From assembly GCA_009691195.1 (NCBI GenBank), contig SHVA01000007.1:16480-80479 (forward strand): a stretch of 64,000 bases of DNA, read 5' to 3'. Source of the stretch: Solirubrobacterales bacterium. GTDB taxonomy: Bacteria > Actinomycetota > Thermoleophilia > Solirubrobacterales > 70-9. A model generated the notes under the pieces. That model was given only the letters and a program-made list of their open reading frames with translations, searched no databases and was not told where the DNA came from. Shown here piece by piece: positions 36,618 through 46,183 of this stretch. Both the position numbers and the translations under genes were made by a program. Position 1 is the first letter of the stretch. Each line of letters begins with the position of its first letter.

Positions 36618-38705
36618 ATGGACCTGACCTCTCTCCTTCGTCCCGAATCGATCGCCGTGGTCGGCGCCACCGAGCGCCCGGACTCCTACGGCGGCAACGT
36701 CCTCGAGAACCTCCGTCGGGCCGGCTTCGAGGGCCCCGTCTACGGGGTCAACCCAGGGCGTGAGAGCGCCCACGGTTTCCCCTGCTTCCCGACCCTGGCA
36801 GAGATCCCAGAGCCGGTGGACGCGGTCGCGGTCGCGATCCCGGCGCCACTCGTGCCCGGGGTGATCGCCGAGGCTGGTGAGCTCGGCTGCGGCGGCGCCG
36901 TCGTGCTGTCGGCGGGGTTCGCGGAGGTCGCCTCGGGGCAGGGACTCGAGGAGAAGCTCCGAGCCGCGGCCATCAAGGCCGGCCTGCCCCTCTGCGGCCC
37001 CAACGGGAACGGCATCATCGCCGCCGGGCAGCGGGCGCCGATCTGGGGCGACTCGGTCGCTCCGCTCCAGCCGGGAGGGGTGGCGATGATCTCCCAGAGC
37101 GGCAACGTCGCGGTGAACGCCCTCGGCTCCCGGCGGGGAATGCGCTTTCACACGCTGATCTCGAGCGGCAACCAGGCCGTGCTCGACGCCAGCGACTGGC
37201 TGCTGGCGCTGACCGAGGTCGGCGGGGTGCGCTCGGTTGCGATGTTCCTCGAGCAGGACGGCGACGGCTCCAAGCTGGCGACCGCGCTGGCCGCCTGTGC
37301 CGAGGCCGAGATCGGCGTCGCCGTGCTCAAGGTCGGCTCCTCCCAGGCGGGCGCCGCGGCCGCGGCGGCCCACACCGCGGCGGTGGCAGGAGACCAGCGG
37401 GTGTTCCGGGCGCTGGTCGAGGAGGCCGGCGCCGCATGGGCCGCCGACCCCCACGATCTGCTCGAGCTCGCCAAGGCGCTGGCCGAGCCGCGCGCGCGGC
37501 CGGCGCGTACGGGCGGCCTGGCGGTCCTGACCTGCTCGGGCGGTGACTCGGGGCTGGCCGCCGACGAGGCGGAGCGGATCGGGCTCTCGCTGCCCGAGCT
37601 GGCCCCGGAGACGACCGAGAGGCTTGACGACCTGCTTCCCGAGGCGGCCACGATCGGCAACCCCTTGGACTACACCGCGATGATCTGGGGCGATGTCGAG
37701 CGGCTCAGGGAGATCATCCGCGCGGTCGCCGACGACCCGGCGATCGACCAGCTGCTCGTCTTCTATGACCATCCCCGCGATCTCTCTGCCGCCTCGGAGG
37801 AGACCTGGGGGCTGGTGAGGGCCGGCATCGTCGCCGGCGCCGAGGCGACGGATGCGGCGCTGATCGTCTCCTCGACGCTGCCCGACCTGATCGACGATGA
37901 CGCGGCGGCCGAGCTCGCCGCCCTCGGGATCGCGCCACTCGCCGGCCTCCGGGCTTCGCTGGCGTGCGCCCTGGCGCTGCGGCGCCCGGCGGGAGACGCC
38001 GGGCGCCTTCGGGAGATCGCGGCGGGCGCGGCGCCGGCCGCCGGCTCCAACCGCGGGGGCGAGTGGCTGGGCGAGCTCGAGGCGAAGGAGCTGCTGCGCG
38101 ATGCCGGTGTGGCCGTGCCCAGAGGCCGCGAGGTGCTCGACGAGTCCGACGCGGTCGCCGCCTGGGGCGAGCTCGGCGGGCCGGTGGCGCTGAAGCTGAG
38201 CGCGCCCGGGCTGCTGCACAAGACCGACGTCGGGGCCCTGGCGCTTTCCCTCGATGATGAGCCCGGGCTGCGCGAGGCGCACCGCCGCCTCAGCGGCATC
38301 GACGCCGGCCCCTCGGCACGGATGCTCGCCGAGGAGATGCTGGCGCCCGGAGTGGAGCTGATGGTGGGCGCCCGCCGCGACGGGGTCGTGCCCGCGCTGG
38401 CGCTCGCCCTCGGCGGCGTCTGGACCGAGCTGCTGGACGACGTCGCGGTCGTGCCGCTGCCGGCCTCCACCGAGCGGATCGCCGAGGCCCTGCTGAGCCT
38501 GCGTGCGGCGCCCCTGCTCACCGGCGGGCGAGGAGGAGAGCCCCTCGCGGTGAAGGCGGCAGCGGAGCTGGCGTCGCGGGCGGGCATGGTGCTGCTGGAC
38601 CGCGAGCTGTCTTTGCTCGAGCTGAATCCGGTCGTCGTAGGCCGCGATGGCGCGGTGGCGGTCGACGCCGTCGCGCGCGGCTCAGGCGGGCAGCAACTGC
38701 AGTGA
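36618..38705 (+). CDS. ADP-forming acyl-CoA synthetase (fused alpha-beta)
   Basis: 695-aa NDP-forming acid-CoA ligase. The N-terminal CoA-binding domain has SIAVVGATERPDSYGGNVLENL; succinyl-CoA-synthetase-like domains follow (GVAMISQSGNVAVNAL, ISSGNQAVLDASDWL). From about residue 480 there is an ATP-grasp domain (ELEAKELLRDAGVAVPRG, LKLSAPGLLHKTDVGAL, LLELNPVVVGRDG). It makes an acyl-CoA from a carboxylate with ATP to ADP. ATG 36618; the open frame further upstream is a shadow. Its 3' end overlaps the convergent vapC-like gene by 24 bp. Acid specificity is unknown; from its neighbour, it may activate the acid formed from an imported amine. Confidence 0.88.
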   Translation: MDLTSLLRPESIAVVGATERPDSYGGNVLENLRRAGFEGPVYGVNPGRESAHGFPCFPTLAEIPEPVDAVAVAIPAPLVPGVIAEAGELGCGGAVVLSAGFAEVASGQGLEEKLRAAAIKAGLPLCGPNGNGIIAAGQRAPIWGDSVAPLQPGGVAMISQSGNVAVNALGSRRGMRFHTLISSGNQAVLDASDWLLALTEVGGVRSVAMFLEQDGDGSKLATALAACAEAEIGVAVLKVGSSQAGAAAAAAHTAAVAGDQRVFRALVEEAGAAWAADPHDLLELAKALAEPRARPARTGGLAVLTCSGGDSGLAADEAERIGLSLPELAPETTERLDDLLPEAATIGNPLDYTAMIWGDVERLREIIRAVADDPAIDQLLVFYDHPRDLSAASEETWGLVRAGIVAGAEATDAALIVSSTLPDLIDDDAAAELAALGIAPLAGLRASLACALALRRPAGDAGRLREIAAGAAPAAGSNRGGEWLGELEAKELLRDAGVAVPRGREVLDESDAVAAWGELGGPVALKLSAPGLLHKTDVGALALSLDDEPGLREAHRRLSGIDAGPSARMLAEEMLAPGVELMVGARRDGVVPALALALGGVWTELLDDVAVVPLPASTERIAEALLSLRAAPLLTGGRGGEPLAVKAAAELASRAGMVLLDRELSLLELNPVVVGRDGAVAVDAVARGSGGQQLQ

Positions 38706-39113
38706 CTCGGTGTGTCGCGGGCGCATGGCGCCGAAGTGACGCCGGTCGAGGGTCGCCAGCTTCTGCTCTCCCAGCCGCTCGACGATCGCAAGCACCGCGG
38801 CGTCCACGAAACCGACGTGGAGGTCGGCGTAGTCCGTGAGCAGCTCTTTGACCCTCAGGTAGTCGGCCGTTCTCAGGTCGATGAACTCGAATGCTCCCCT
38901 GGCGGCATCGTGGAGAAACGCCCCGAAGGCCCGCGGCTCCCCTGCGCGCCTGCACATGAACTCGACCTCGCCCAGCACCGCGGTGGGGACTGCACGGCGC
39001 TCACCCGTCCCGCGCATCAACTCGGAGCAGTCCTCGTGACGTGGGTCGGATCGGATCAGCAGCGCAATCAGTGGGCCCGAATCGACTACGAGCGCCAGGG
39101 GTCCGGCTCCCAC
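38682..39113 (-). CDS. vapC: VapC-like PIN-domain toxin
   Basis: 143-aa PIN ribonuclease. The acidic metal site is seen in LVVDSGPLIALL (first Asp), VLGEVEFM (Glu), VGFVDAAVLAIVERLG (Asp) and KLATLDRRHFGAM (Asp). It would cleave tRNA or rRNA when free of antitoxin. It overlaps the antitoxin gene by 28 bp and the convergent acyl-CoA synthetase gene by 24 bp, so it is wedged between two catabolic arms. Confidence 0.88.
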   Translation of the reverse strand: MGAGPLALVVDSGPLIALLIRSDPRHEDCSELMRGTGERRAVPTAVLGEVEFMCRRAGEPRAFGAFLHDAARGAFEFIDLRTADYLRVKELLTDYADLHVGFVDAAVLAIVERLGEQKLATLDRRHFGAMRPRHTESLQLLPA

Positions 39114-39313
39114 AGCTCCTCGACCCGCTCGGCCAGGCTCTCGCCCGTGCCCTCACCTGCGCCGATGCAGGTCAGAGCTGGGGGAGCGCCGTCGCCCAAC
39201 TCGCGCTCGAGCGCCTCACGCACGATCTGGGAAACCGAGACGCCGCGCTCGCGTGCCCGACGCCGGGCGCGTTCGAGTAGGTCTTCGCCGGCTTGGAAAA
39301 GCATCCGCTTCAT
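39086..39313 (-). CDS. vapB: VapB-like ribbon-helix-helix antitoxin
   Basis: 75-aa antitoxin. The N-terminal ribbon-helix-helix MKRMLFQAGEDLLERARRRA with ERGVSVSQIVREALERELG binds DNA. The C-terminal tail ending VEELWEPDPWRS should wrap the PIN toxin. The gene overlaps vapC. A palindrome just upstream is the expected autoregulatory operator. Confidence 0.85.
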   Translation of the reverse strand: MKRMLFQAGEDLLERARRRARERGVSVSQIVREALERELGDGAPPALTCIGAGEGTGESLAERVEELWEPDPWRS

Positions 39314-39322
39314 CGTGACATC

Positions 39323-39332
39323 ATGATATCAT
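39323..39332. promoter_or_regulatory. Palindromic operator upstream of vapBC
   Basis: ATGATATCAT is a perfect 10-bp palindrome 10 bp before the vapB start, within the AT-rich context CATCATGATATCATCAC, a contrast to the surrounding GC-rich DNA. It fits autorepression by a VapBC complex. Confidence 0.6.
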
Positions 39333-39388
39333 CACACGCTGCGCACTCTGTACCGAGACTGGAACCTACGCGTGGCAGTGCCTTCGCC

Positions 39389-39446
39389 GGGCGGCTCCGC
39401 GGAACCGCCCCAACGAGAAGGGGGCCCCGAAGGGCCCCCGTTCTCG
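39389..39446. terminator. Two hairpins downstream of aldehyde dehydrogenase
   Basis: Hairpin 1 has arms GGGCGG (39389-39394) and CCGCCC (39405-39410) around the palindrome TCCGCGGA. Hairpin 2 (39414-39446) pairs CGAGAA plus GGGGGCCC with GGGCCCCC plus TTCTCG around a CGAA tetraloop, with one bulge. They lie between vapB and the aldehyde dehydrogenase stop. Confidence 0.7.
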
Positions 39447-39466
39447 GAAGCGAGTGAGAGTCGCAG

Positions 39467-40924
39467 CTAGTCCAGGCTCGCCATCACGTGCTTGACGTTG
39501 GTGTAGTCCTCGAGCGCGTACATCGAGAGGTCCTTGCCGTAGCCCGACTGCTTGTAGCCACCATGGGGCATCTCGGCGACGATCGGAATGTGGTCGTTGA
39601 TCCAGACGCAGCCGAACCGCAGCGCCTTGGAGACCCGGAGCGCCCGGCCGACGTCGCGCGTCCAGACCGAGGCGGCGAGCCCGTACTTGGTGCCGTTGGC
39701 CCACTCGATCGCCTTCGCCTCGTCCTCGAACGGCTGCACCGTGATCACCGGGCCGAATATCTCCTGCTGGATCATTTCGTCCTGCTGGCCCGGCCCCGAG
39801 ACAACCGTCGCCTCGAGGAAGTAGCCCGGCAGGTCGGGGCGGGTGCCGCCCGTGACGATCTCGGCGCCCTTCGTCTTGCCCTCGAGGAAGCCCTCGACGC
39901 GATCGCGCTGGCGCTCGGAGTTGAGCGGGCCGAGGACCGTGTCGGGGTCGAACGTGTCTCCCGTCTTGTAGTCCTTGGCCTGCTCGGCGAGGCCCGCGAC
40001 GACGTCGTCGTAGGCGCCCTTGGAGGCGAGCACCCGGGTGGCCGCGGTGCAGTCCTGGCCGGCGTTGAAATAGCCGGTGCCGGCGATCGTCTCCATCGCC
40101 TTTTCCATGTCGGCGTCGTCAAAGATCACGGCCGGCGCCTTGCCGCCCAACTCCAGGTGGACGCGCTTGAGCGAATCTGAGGCCGCCTTGGCGATCCACT
40201 TTCCCGTCTCAGGCGAGCCGGTCAGCGAGACCATGTCGATGTCAGGATGGGTGACCAGCGCCGAGCCCGCCGGCTGGCCGTGGCCACCGATGAAGTTGAC
40301 GACGCCGGGCGGGTAGATCTCCGCGCACATCTCCGCCAGCACCTTGAGCGTCGTCACGGGCGTCGTCTCAGCCGGCTTCAGGACCAGCGTGCAACCGGTG
40401 GCGAGCGCGGGGCCGAGCTTCCAGACGGCCATCATCATCGGGTAGTTCCAGGGCGTGATCTGAGCGACGACGCCGACGGGCTCGCGGCGGATCATCGAGG
40501 TGTAGCCCTCGAGGTATTCACCCGTCGCCTTGCCCTCCATGCAGCGCCCGGCGCCGGCGAAGAAGCGCAGCTGATCGACGGAGGCGTTGATCTCGTCCTG
40601 CATGGTGCCGCGCGGCTTGCCGGCGTCCATCGCCTCCAGGTCGGAGAGCTCCTCGGCGCGGTCCTCGAAGGCGTCGGCGAGCTTCAGCAGCATTCCCGCT
40701 CGCTCGGCGGGGGTGGTGTTGCCCCAGGTCTCGAACGCCTTCCTGGCCGCCTCGACGGCGCGGTTGACGTCCTCTTTGCCCGACAGCGGCGCGCGAGCGA
40801 TCAGCTTGCCATTCGCGGGGTTCAAGACGTCCTCCATCTCACCACCGGATGGATTCACGAACTCGCCGCCGATCATGTTCTGCAGCTCGAGGACCTTGGT
40901 GGGCTTGGCCGTTGCTGTTGCCAT
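39467..40924 (-). CDS. NAD-dependent aldehyde dehydrogenase (aminobutyraldehyde-type)
   Basis: 485-aa aldehyde dehydrogenase. Motifs: [20 protein letters not shown] (NAD binding), [17 protein letters not shown], catalytic Glu in [18 protein letters not shown] and catalytic Cys in [13 protein letters not shown]. The GQDC context and an N-terminus of this type fit gamma-aminobutyraldehyde/betaine-aldehyde dehydrogenases. ATG 40924 follows GGAGGAGCGAAAGAG; the frame to 40981 runs through that RBS and is excluded. It is the last gene of the operon starting with the class III aminotransferase, so it probably oxidises 4-aminobutanal made from putrescine to GABA. Confidence 0.9.
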   Translation of the reverse strand: MATATAKPTKVLELQNMIGGEFVNPSGGEMEDVLNPANGKLIARAPLSGKEDVNRAVEAARKAFETWGNTTPAERAGMLLKLADAFEDRAEELSDLEAMDAGKPRGTMQDEINASVDQLRFFAGAGRCMEGKATGEYLEGYTSMIRREPVGVVAQITPWNYPMMMAVWKLGPALATGCTLVLKPAETTPVTTLKVLAEMCAEIYPPGVVNFIGGHGQPAGSALVTHPDIDMVSLTGSPETGKWIAKAASDSLKRVHLELGGKAPAVIFDDADMEKAMETIAGTGYFNAGQDCTAATRVLASKGAYDDVVAGLAEQAKDYKTGDTFDPDTVLGPLNSERQRDRVEGFLEGKTKGAEIVTGGTRPDLPGYFLEATVVSGPGQQDEMIQQEIFGPVITVQPFEDEAKAIEWANGTKYGLAASVWTRDVGRALRVSKALRFGCVWINDHIPIVAEMPHGGYKQSGYGKDLSMYALEDYTNVKHVMASLD

Positions 40925-40952
40925 CTCTTTCGCTCCTCCTCTTTCGCTTTCT

Positions 40953-42080
40953 CTAAGTCGAGACTTCTTCGAGCATCTCATTAACCGGGACGTGGTCGCT
41001 GCCGACGGCCTCGGCCACGGCCCGGTGGGTCACCTTCCCGCCCGCGACGTTCACTCCCAGCGCAAGCCCGGGGTCGCGGCGTGCGGCCTCCGCGACACCG
41101 CTGTCGGCGAGGGCAAGGACGTAGGGGAGCGTCGCGTTGGTGAGAGCGTACGTCGAGGTGATCGGCACCGCGCCGGGCATGTTGGCGACGCAGTAGTGGG
41201 TGATGCCCTCGACCTCGAAGGTGGGATCGGCGTGGGTCGTGGGGTGCGAGGTCTCAAAGCAGCCGCCCTGGTCGATTGCGACGTCGACCATCACCGCGCT
41301 CTTCTGCATCAACTTCAGCTGGTCTCGCCGGACCACGTAGGGCGCCTTGGCCCCGTGCACCAGCACCGCGCCGATCACGAGGTCCATGCGCGGCAGCAAC
41401 TCCTCGACCGCGAGCGTGGACGAGTAGACCGTCGAGCAGCGGCCACCGAAGGCCATGTCGAGCTCGCGCAGCCGGTCGATCGAGGTGTCCAGGATGAAGA
41501 CATCGGCCTCCATCCCGATCGCGATCGAGGCGGCGTTGAAGCCGACCGCGCCACCTCCGATCACCATCACGTTCGCCGCCGCCACCCCCGGCACGCCGCC
41601 GAGCAGGATGCCGCGGCCGCCGAGCGGTTTCTCGAGGAAAAAGGCGCCGGCCTGGGTTGCGATCTTGCCCGCGACCTCGCTCATCGGCGCCAGCAGCGGC
41701 AGCCGGCCCCGCTGGTCCTCGACGGTCTCGTAGGCGACGCCGATCGCGCCCGAGTCGCAGAGCCCCTGGGTCAGCTCGGGGTCCGGGGCCAGGTGGAGGT
41801 AGGTGAACAGGGTCTGGCCGGAGCGAAGCAGCGTGACCTCCCCCGGCTGGGGCTCCTTGACCCCCAGCACCATCTCGGCCTCGGCGAAGATGCTCTTGGC
41901 GTCGGGAGCGATCCGCGCGCCCTGCCGTTCGTAGTCGGCGTCCGAGATCGAGCTCCCCTCGCCGGCCCCGGCCTGGATAAGCACCTCGTGGTCATGGTCG
42001 GTGAGCTCGCGGACGCCGGCGGGCGTCAGGGCGACCCGGTACTCGTCCTGCTTGATCTCGGTGGGGACGCCGACCTTCAT
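40953..42080 (-). CDS. ald: Alanine dehydrogenase
   Basis: 375-aa NAD-dependent enzyme interconverting alanine and pyruvate plus ammonia. The N-terminal [20 protein letters not shown] and LGVKEPQP (pyruvate-binding Lys), the Rossmann motif [20 protein letters not shown], and the late [28 protein letters not shown] are all diagnostic. In this operon, with an aminotransferase that could use pyruvate as amino acceptor, Ald would regenerate pyruvate and release ammonium and NADH. Its ATG overlaps the stop of the saccharopine-dehydrogenase-like gene by 4 bp. Confidence 0.95.
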   Translation of the reverse strand: MKVGVPTEIKQDEYRVALTPAGVRELTDHDHEVLIQAGAGEGSSISDADYERQGARIAPDAKSIFAEAEMVLGVKEPQPGEVTLLRSGQTLFTYLHLAPDPELTQGLCDSGAIGVAYETVEDQRGRLPLLAPMSEVAGKIATQAGAFFLEKPLGGRGILLGGVPGVAAANVMVIGGGAVGFNAASIAIGMEADVFILDTSIDRLRELDMAFGGRCSTVYSSTLAVEELLPRMDLVIGAVLVHGAKAPYVVRRDQLKLMQKSAVMVDVAIDQGGCFETSHPTTHADPTFEVEGITHYCVANMPGAVPITSTYALTNATLPYVLALADSGVAEAARRDPGLALGVNVAGGKVTHRAVAEAVGSDHVPVNEMLEEVST

Positions 42081-43177
42081 CGAGCCGCCACTCCGGCCGG
42101 CTGGGGCGCGTCGATCTCGAAGCGGACGCCCCGCGTGCGAAGCTCGGTGAACATCTCCTCCGGGTCGATGCAGCGCTCCGGGGGAAGGGCACCGCGCGCC
42201 TCAATCTGACCCCGCGCCAGCAGGCGGACCGCGGCCGCCGCCGGGGAAGCGGTCGAGACGATGCCGCCTCCGAGCCCCCACTCCTCCCGGGGAGGGGTGA
42301 CGCTGCGAGCGCGAGCCATCCGTCCGCTGCCGGTGGCCTCGACCAGGTGGACAGAGACCGTCTTGGGCGAGGGTGGCGAGGCCGAGCGCGCGACCTCGGC
42401 GACCCTGTCGGCATCGGCGCTCACCAGCTCGCGGAGGGCCTCCAGCACCGCGGGCGGCAGCGACAGCCTGAAGGTCACGTCGGCGGCGCCGAAGCTGTCG
42501 CCGAAGGTCAGGGTCTCGGAGTGCAGCGTGTAGATCGTCTCGCCCTCCCCTATCGGGTCCCCGAAGTCCACCGTCCCGCCGTCCTGCATCGGCTCCAGCT
42601 CCACGGTGCGGCCGGCCTGGAGAGTCATCGGGGGCAGGGTGAGCTCGTCGAGCAGCGTCTGCACCGCGTAGGGGAAGCTGATCCCGGGGGACGGCTCCAG
42701 GTTGCGGCCTCCGGCGTAGACGTCAATCCGCTCGGGCTCCGAGCCGAGCTCGGCTACCGCGCACGCCGCGAGCAGGTTGGTCTTGCCCGGCGCCGAGCCG
42801 ATGCCGAGCAGTGCCAGCAGCCCCGCCGACTCGAACTCCCCGTTGAGCTCGAGCTGCTCGGCGGTGACGTGGTAGAGCCCGCCCAGGTCCAGGTAGTGGA
42901 CCCCGGCCTCGAGGCAGGCCCGCATCGCGTCGAGGTTGATCCGGTAGGAGGCCGAGTTGACGAGCACGTCGGCCTCATCGAGCTGCCCGGCCAGCCCCGA
43001 GCGCGCGTCGGCCAACCGCGCCTCCGCCTTGCCGCCGCCGTGCGCATCGGCGACCCGCTTCGCCCGCTCGAGGTCGATGTCGAGCAGGGCGAGACTCTCG
43101 GCCTCGTCCGACTCGGCGAGATCGCGGACGATCGCGGGCGCGATCGTGCCTCCCGCTCCAAGAACCGCGACCCTCAT
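42077..43177 (-). CDS. Saccharopine dehydrogenase-like oxidoreductase
   Basis: 366-aa NAD(P)-dependent protein of the saccharopine dehydrogenase superfamily. Rossmann start MRVAVLGAGGTIAPAIVRDL, then LVNSASYRINLDAMRACLEAGVHYLDLGG, a conserved pattern for this superfamily (including carboxynorspermidine synthase). The C-terminal domain is mixed alpha/beta. In a polyamine operon an attractive role is a reductive or oxidative step on an amino-aldehyde/amine Schiff base, as carboxynorspermidine synthase does, but this is inference. ATG 43177; 25 bp from the PucR stop. Confidence 0.82.
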   Translation of the reverse strand: MRVAVLGAGGTIAPAIVRDLAESDEAESLALLDIDLERAKRVADAHGGGKAEARLADARSGLAGQLDEADVLVNSASYRINLDAMRACLEAGVHYLDLGGLYHVTAEQLELNGEFESAGLLALLGIGSAPGKTNLLAACAVAELGSEPERIDVYAGGRNLEPSPGISFPYAVQTLLDELTLPPMTLQAGRTVELEPMQDGGTVDFGDPIGEGETIYTLHSETLTFGDSFGAADVTFRLSLPPAVLEALRELVSADADRVAEVARSASPPSPKTVSVHLVEATGSGRMARARSVTPPREEWGLGGGIVSTASPAAAAVRLLARGQIEARGALPPERCIDPEEMFTELRTRGVRFEIDAPQPAGVAAR

Positions 43178-43202
43178 CGCGAACTCTCCCGCTGGGGTCG
43201 CA

Positions 43203-44762
43203 CTAGGAGATCAGCTCCTTGGCGCGCAGGGCGAGCCAGAGCTCGACCCGATCATGGGCCCGGCCCAGGTCGCGCCCTGTCAGCTCCTCGATCCGCTTGA
43301 TCCGGTAGCGGAGCGTGTGCCGGTGACAGAAGCAGTCGCCGGCGGCGCGCTCCCAGTGGCCGTTTCGCTCGATGAAAGCCTCGAGCGACCGAAGCAACTC
43401 ACTGCCGTAGCGGCCCTCGGAGCCCTCGATCGGCCCCAACACGTTCTCGCAATAGAGGCGGAGCGCATCGGCATCCTGGATCGAGAGCAGCAGGGTGAAG
43501 GCACCGAGGTCCCGGTGGGAGGCGACCTCCGGGGCGCTGCCGTTGGCGATCGCGGTCGCCTCCAGGGCGCAGCGGGCCTCGTGGAAGGAATGGCGGACTC
43601 GATCGAGGGCCGCGGGCCGGCTCGCGGCCGCGCGAACGTCGCCCACTGCCCCCCCGAGCTCGCGCCGCGCGCCGGCGGCGAGCTCGACCGGGTCTCCCTC
43701 CCCGACGTCCACCACGGCACAAAGCAGCTCGCGCCGGCCCGCGGGGTGGGTGGCGACGAGGGCGGGGCGGCCGGCCGCCGCGAGGTGGCGTTCGAGCGCG
43801 GCCTCGGAGGCCACGGGGTCGTCCATCGCGAAGACGAGGACGGCGGCGTTCTCGCGCAGGCCGAACGGCTCCAGCCTGTCACGGACGTCCTCCGCCGCGA
43901 GCCGGCCCGAGAGAGCAGCGGCGAGCACATCGCCGGCGAGGCGGCGCTCGGTGTCGGTGGCGACCCGCTGGCGCATCAGCTCGAGGGCGACGACGATCGC
44001 GCCCTGCTGCACGATCAGCCGCTCGAAGTTGCCGAACTCGCCCGAGCGCCGGACTACCACCAGCCACGCCTCCGGGTCGCTGCCGCGGGGGGAGACCGGG
44101 TGCGCGAGCGCGCGGCCGCGCAGCTCGGGGGGTGGCGGCACGAAGGGAGCGGCCGCGGAACCACGCTCGCGAAGCTCCTCGCGGATCCCGTCCAGGACCT
44201 CGGCGGCGATCCTGCGCCCGCCCTGGGCGAGGGTCTCACCGCGAACGCCGAGGACCACGCAGCTGCCTCCGGTCGCGGCCGCGATCTCCCTGGCGATCTT
44301 CTCGAGGCCGCCCCCCTCCAGCACCAGCCGCTCGAGCCGCTCGTTGATCGCGATTCCCCGGGTGAGCACGTCGTACTGCTCGTTGACCAGCCGCGAGAAG
44401 GCCTCCTCCGTGATCGCGATGAACGGCATCTCGTAGGGGACCTCGAACAACGGCAGGGAGAGCTTCTTGGCCTCCGTGACGAGCGCCTTGGGAAGTCCCT
44501 TGCTGCGCTGGTGCTCGAAGCCGGTCCCGAAGCCAAGCCCCGCCACATCGCGCTCGGCGAGCAGCCGCGCGAACTCCCGCTGCTCGGCCGCGGTCTTGAG
44601 CTGAATGCCCGTGGTCAGCAGCAGCTCGCCGCCCGAAAGCCAGGGAGTCGGGTCGCGCAGCTCCGTGATGTGGACCCAGCGGATCGGGCGCCCGTCGCCG
44701 GCGCCGTTGCCGGCGGCGGGCTTGAGGCCGAGCTCGGAGAGCAGGGTCTTGAGGGTGAGCAC
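43203..44762 (-). CDS. PucR-family transcriptional regulator
   Basis: 519-aa regulator. The N-terminal PucR domain (LTLKTLLSELGL, DPTPWLSGGELLLTTGIQL) is followed by a GGDEF-like middle region and a C-terminal PucR helix-turn-helix (ERAAGDCFCHRHTLRYRIKRIEELTGRDL). Members activate purine, GABA or polyamine catabolic genes in response to pathway metabolites. GTG 44762 is chosen to match the usual VLTLKTLL N-terminus and leaves a 13-bp gap after the aminotransferase; the longer frame to 44807 would overlap it. The inverted repeats in the divergent promoter at 46184-46280 are candidate binding sites. Confidence 0.9.
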   Translation of the reverse strand: MLTLKTLLSELGLKPAAGNGAGDGRPIRWVHITELRDPTPWLSGGELLLTTGIQLKTAAEQREFARLLAERDVAGLGFGTGFEHQRSKGLPKALVTEAKKLSLPLFEVPYEMPFIAITEEAFSRLVNEQYDVLTRGIAINERLERLVLEGGGLEKIAREIAAATGGSCVVLGVRGETLAQGGRRIAAEVLDGIREELRERGSAAAPFVPPPPELRGRALAHPVSPRGSDPEAWLVVVRRSGEFGNFERLIVQQGAIVVALELMRQRVATDTERRLAGDVLAAALSGRLAAEDVRDRLEPFGLRENAAVLVFAMDDPVASEAALERHLAAAGRPALVATHPAGRRELLCAVVDVGEGDPVELAAGARRELGGAVGDVRAAASRPAALDRVRHSFHEARCALEATAIANGSAPEVASHRDLGAFTLLLSIQDADALRLYCENVLGPIEGSEGRYGSELLRSLEAFIERNGHWERAAGDCFCHRHTLRYRIKRIEELTGRDLGRAHDRVELWLALRAKELIS

Positions 44763-44775
44763 TCCGGTTCCTACT

Positions 44776-46167
44776 TCAGTTCCTGAGTCGCTTCGAGGCC
44801 TCTTCAAGCACGGGCCGCAGCACCGCCAGGATCTCCTCGAACTGCTCCGTGTCGGCGATCAGCGGTGGCGCCAGCTGGATCACGGGGTCGCCGCGATCGT
44901 CGACCCGGCAGATCAGGCCGCGCTTGTAGAGCTCGCCCGAGAGGTAGCCGCGCAGCAGCTTCTCGGACTCCTCGTCGTTGAAGCTCTCCTTCGTGTCCTT
45001 GTCCTTGACCAGCTCGATCGCCTGGAAGAAGCCGGCGCCTCGGACGTCGCCGACGATCGGGATGTCGTAGAGCGACTCGAGCGCAGCGCGGAACTCCGGC
45101 TCCTTGGCGAGCACGTGGCCGCAGAGGTCCTCGCGCTCGAAGACGTCGAGGTTCGCCATCGCCGCCGCCGCGGAGACGGGATGGCCCGCGAAGGTCGAGC
45201 CATGGGCGAACGAAGCGGTGCCCTCTGAGAAGGGCTCGTAGACGCGGTTCGAGGCGATCATCGCCCCCATCGGCGAGTAGGCGGAGGTGAGGGCCTTCGC
45301 GGTAGTGATGATGTCGGGCTGGTAGCCGTAGCGCTGGCAGCCGAAGTAGTGGCCCAGGCGGCCCCAGGAGCAGATCACCTCGTCGGAGATCAGCAGCACG
45401 TCGTGGCGATCGCAGATCTCCCTCACCCGCTGGAAGTAGCCCTCCTGCGGCGGGATGCAGCCGCCGGCGTTCTGAAGCGGCTCCAGGATCACGGCGGAGA
45501 CCGTGTCGGGGCCCTCGAAGATGATCCGCTCCTCTATCTGGTCCGCGGCCCAGAGCGGGTCGCGGTCCTCCGGCCAGCGATAGCTGTCGGTGTTCGGGAC
45601 GTGGACCCCGCCCGGAGCCAGGGGCTCGAATTGGCTGCGAAGCTCGGGAATGCCCGTGGCCGAGAGGGCTCCGAGGGTGGTGCCGTGGTAGGCGATCTTG
45701 CGAGCGATGTGCTTGTGCTTCTGGCCCTTGCCGGTCACACGGTGGTAGTTGCGGGCCAGCTTCAGCGCCGACTCGACCGCCTCGGAGCCGCTGTTGGTGA
45801 AGAAGACCTTGTTGAGATCGCCGGGTGTCAGCGACGCGATCCGGGTGGCGAGCTCGATCGCCCGCGGGTGGGCGTAGCTCCAGATCGTGACGAAGTCGAG
45901 CTCGCGAACCTGCGCTGCCATCGCGTCACCGATCTCGGTCCGGCCGTGGCCCGAGTTGACGCAGAAGAGCGCGGAAAGACCGTCGAGGTGGCGGTTGCCC
46001 TTATCGTCCCAGAGATAGCAGCCCTCGCCGCGAACGATGATCGGCACCTCGCCCCCGGCCTCGAGCGCGCCCATCCGGGTGAAGTGCATCCAAAGGTGCC
46101 GTCGCGCCAGCTCCTGCAGAGCTGTGTCGGTGGTCTCGGTCGGTGTGCTGACGCTCGTGGTGGCCAT
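44776..46167 (-). CDS. Class III PLP aminotransferase (putrescine/omega-amine:pyruvate type)
   Basis: 463-aa fold-type I transaminase. Motifs: GCYLWDDKGNRHLDGLSALFCVNSGHG, VFFTNSGSEAVESALKLAR (PLP phosphate), LLISDEVICSWGRLGHYFG (cofactor Asp) and TTAKALTSAYSPMGAM (PLP lysine). It resembles SpuC-type putrescine-pyruvate and beta-alanine-pyruvate transaminases. ATG 46167 follows GCGGAGGAGCAA; 71 upstream codons of open frame are excluded. First gene of the operon leading to PucR, saccharopine-dehydrogenase-like, Ald and aldehyde dehydrogenase. The alanine dehydrogenase downstream supports pyruvate as the amino acceptor. Confidence 0.9.
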   Translation of the reverse strand: MATTSVSTPTETTDTALQELARRHLWMHFTRMGALEAGGEVPIIVRGEGCYLWDDKGNRHLDGLSALFCVNSGHGRTEIGDAMAAQVRELDFVTIWSYAHPRAIELATRIASLTPGDLNKVFFTNSGSEAVESALKLARNYHRVTGKGQKHKHIARKIAYHGTTLGALSATGIPELRSQFEPLAPGGVHVPNTDSYRWPEDRDPLWAADQIEERIIFEGPDTVSAVILEPLQNAGGCIPPQEGYFQRVREICDRHDVLLISDEVICSWGRLGHYFGCQRYGYQPDIITTAKALTSAYSPMGAMIASNRVYEPFSEGTASFAHGSTFAGHPVSAAAAMANLDVFEREDLCGHVLAKEPEFRAALESLYDIPIVGDVRGAGFFQAIELVKDKDTKESFNDEESEKLLRGYLSGELYKRGLICRVDDRGDPVIQLAPPLIADTEQFEEILAVLRPVLEEASKRLRN

Positions 46168-46183
46168 TTGCTCCTCCGCTTCC

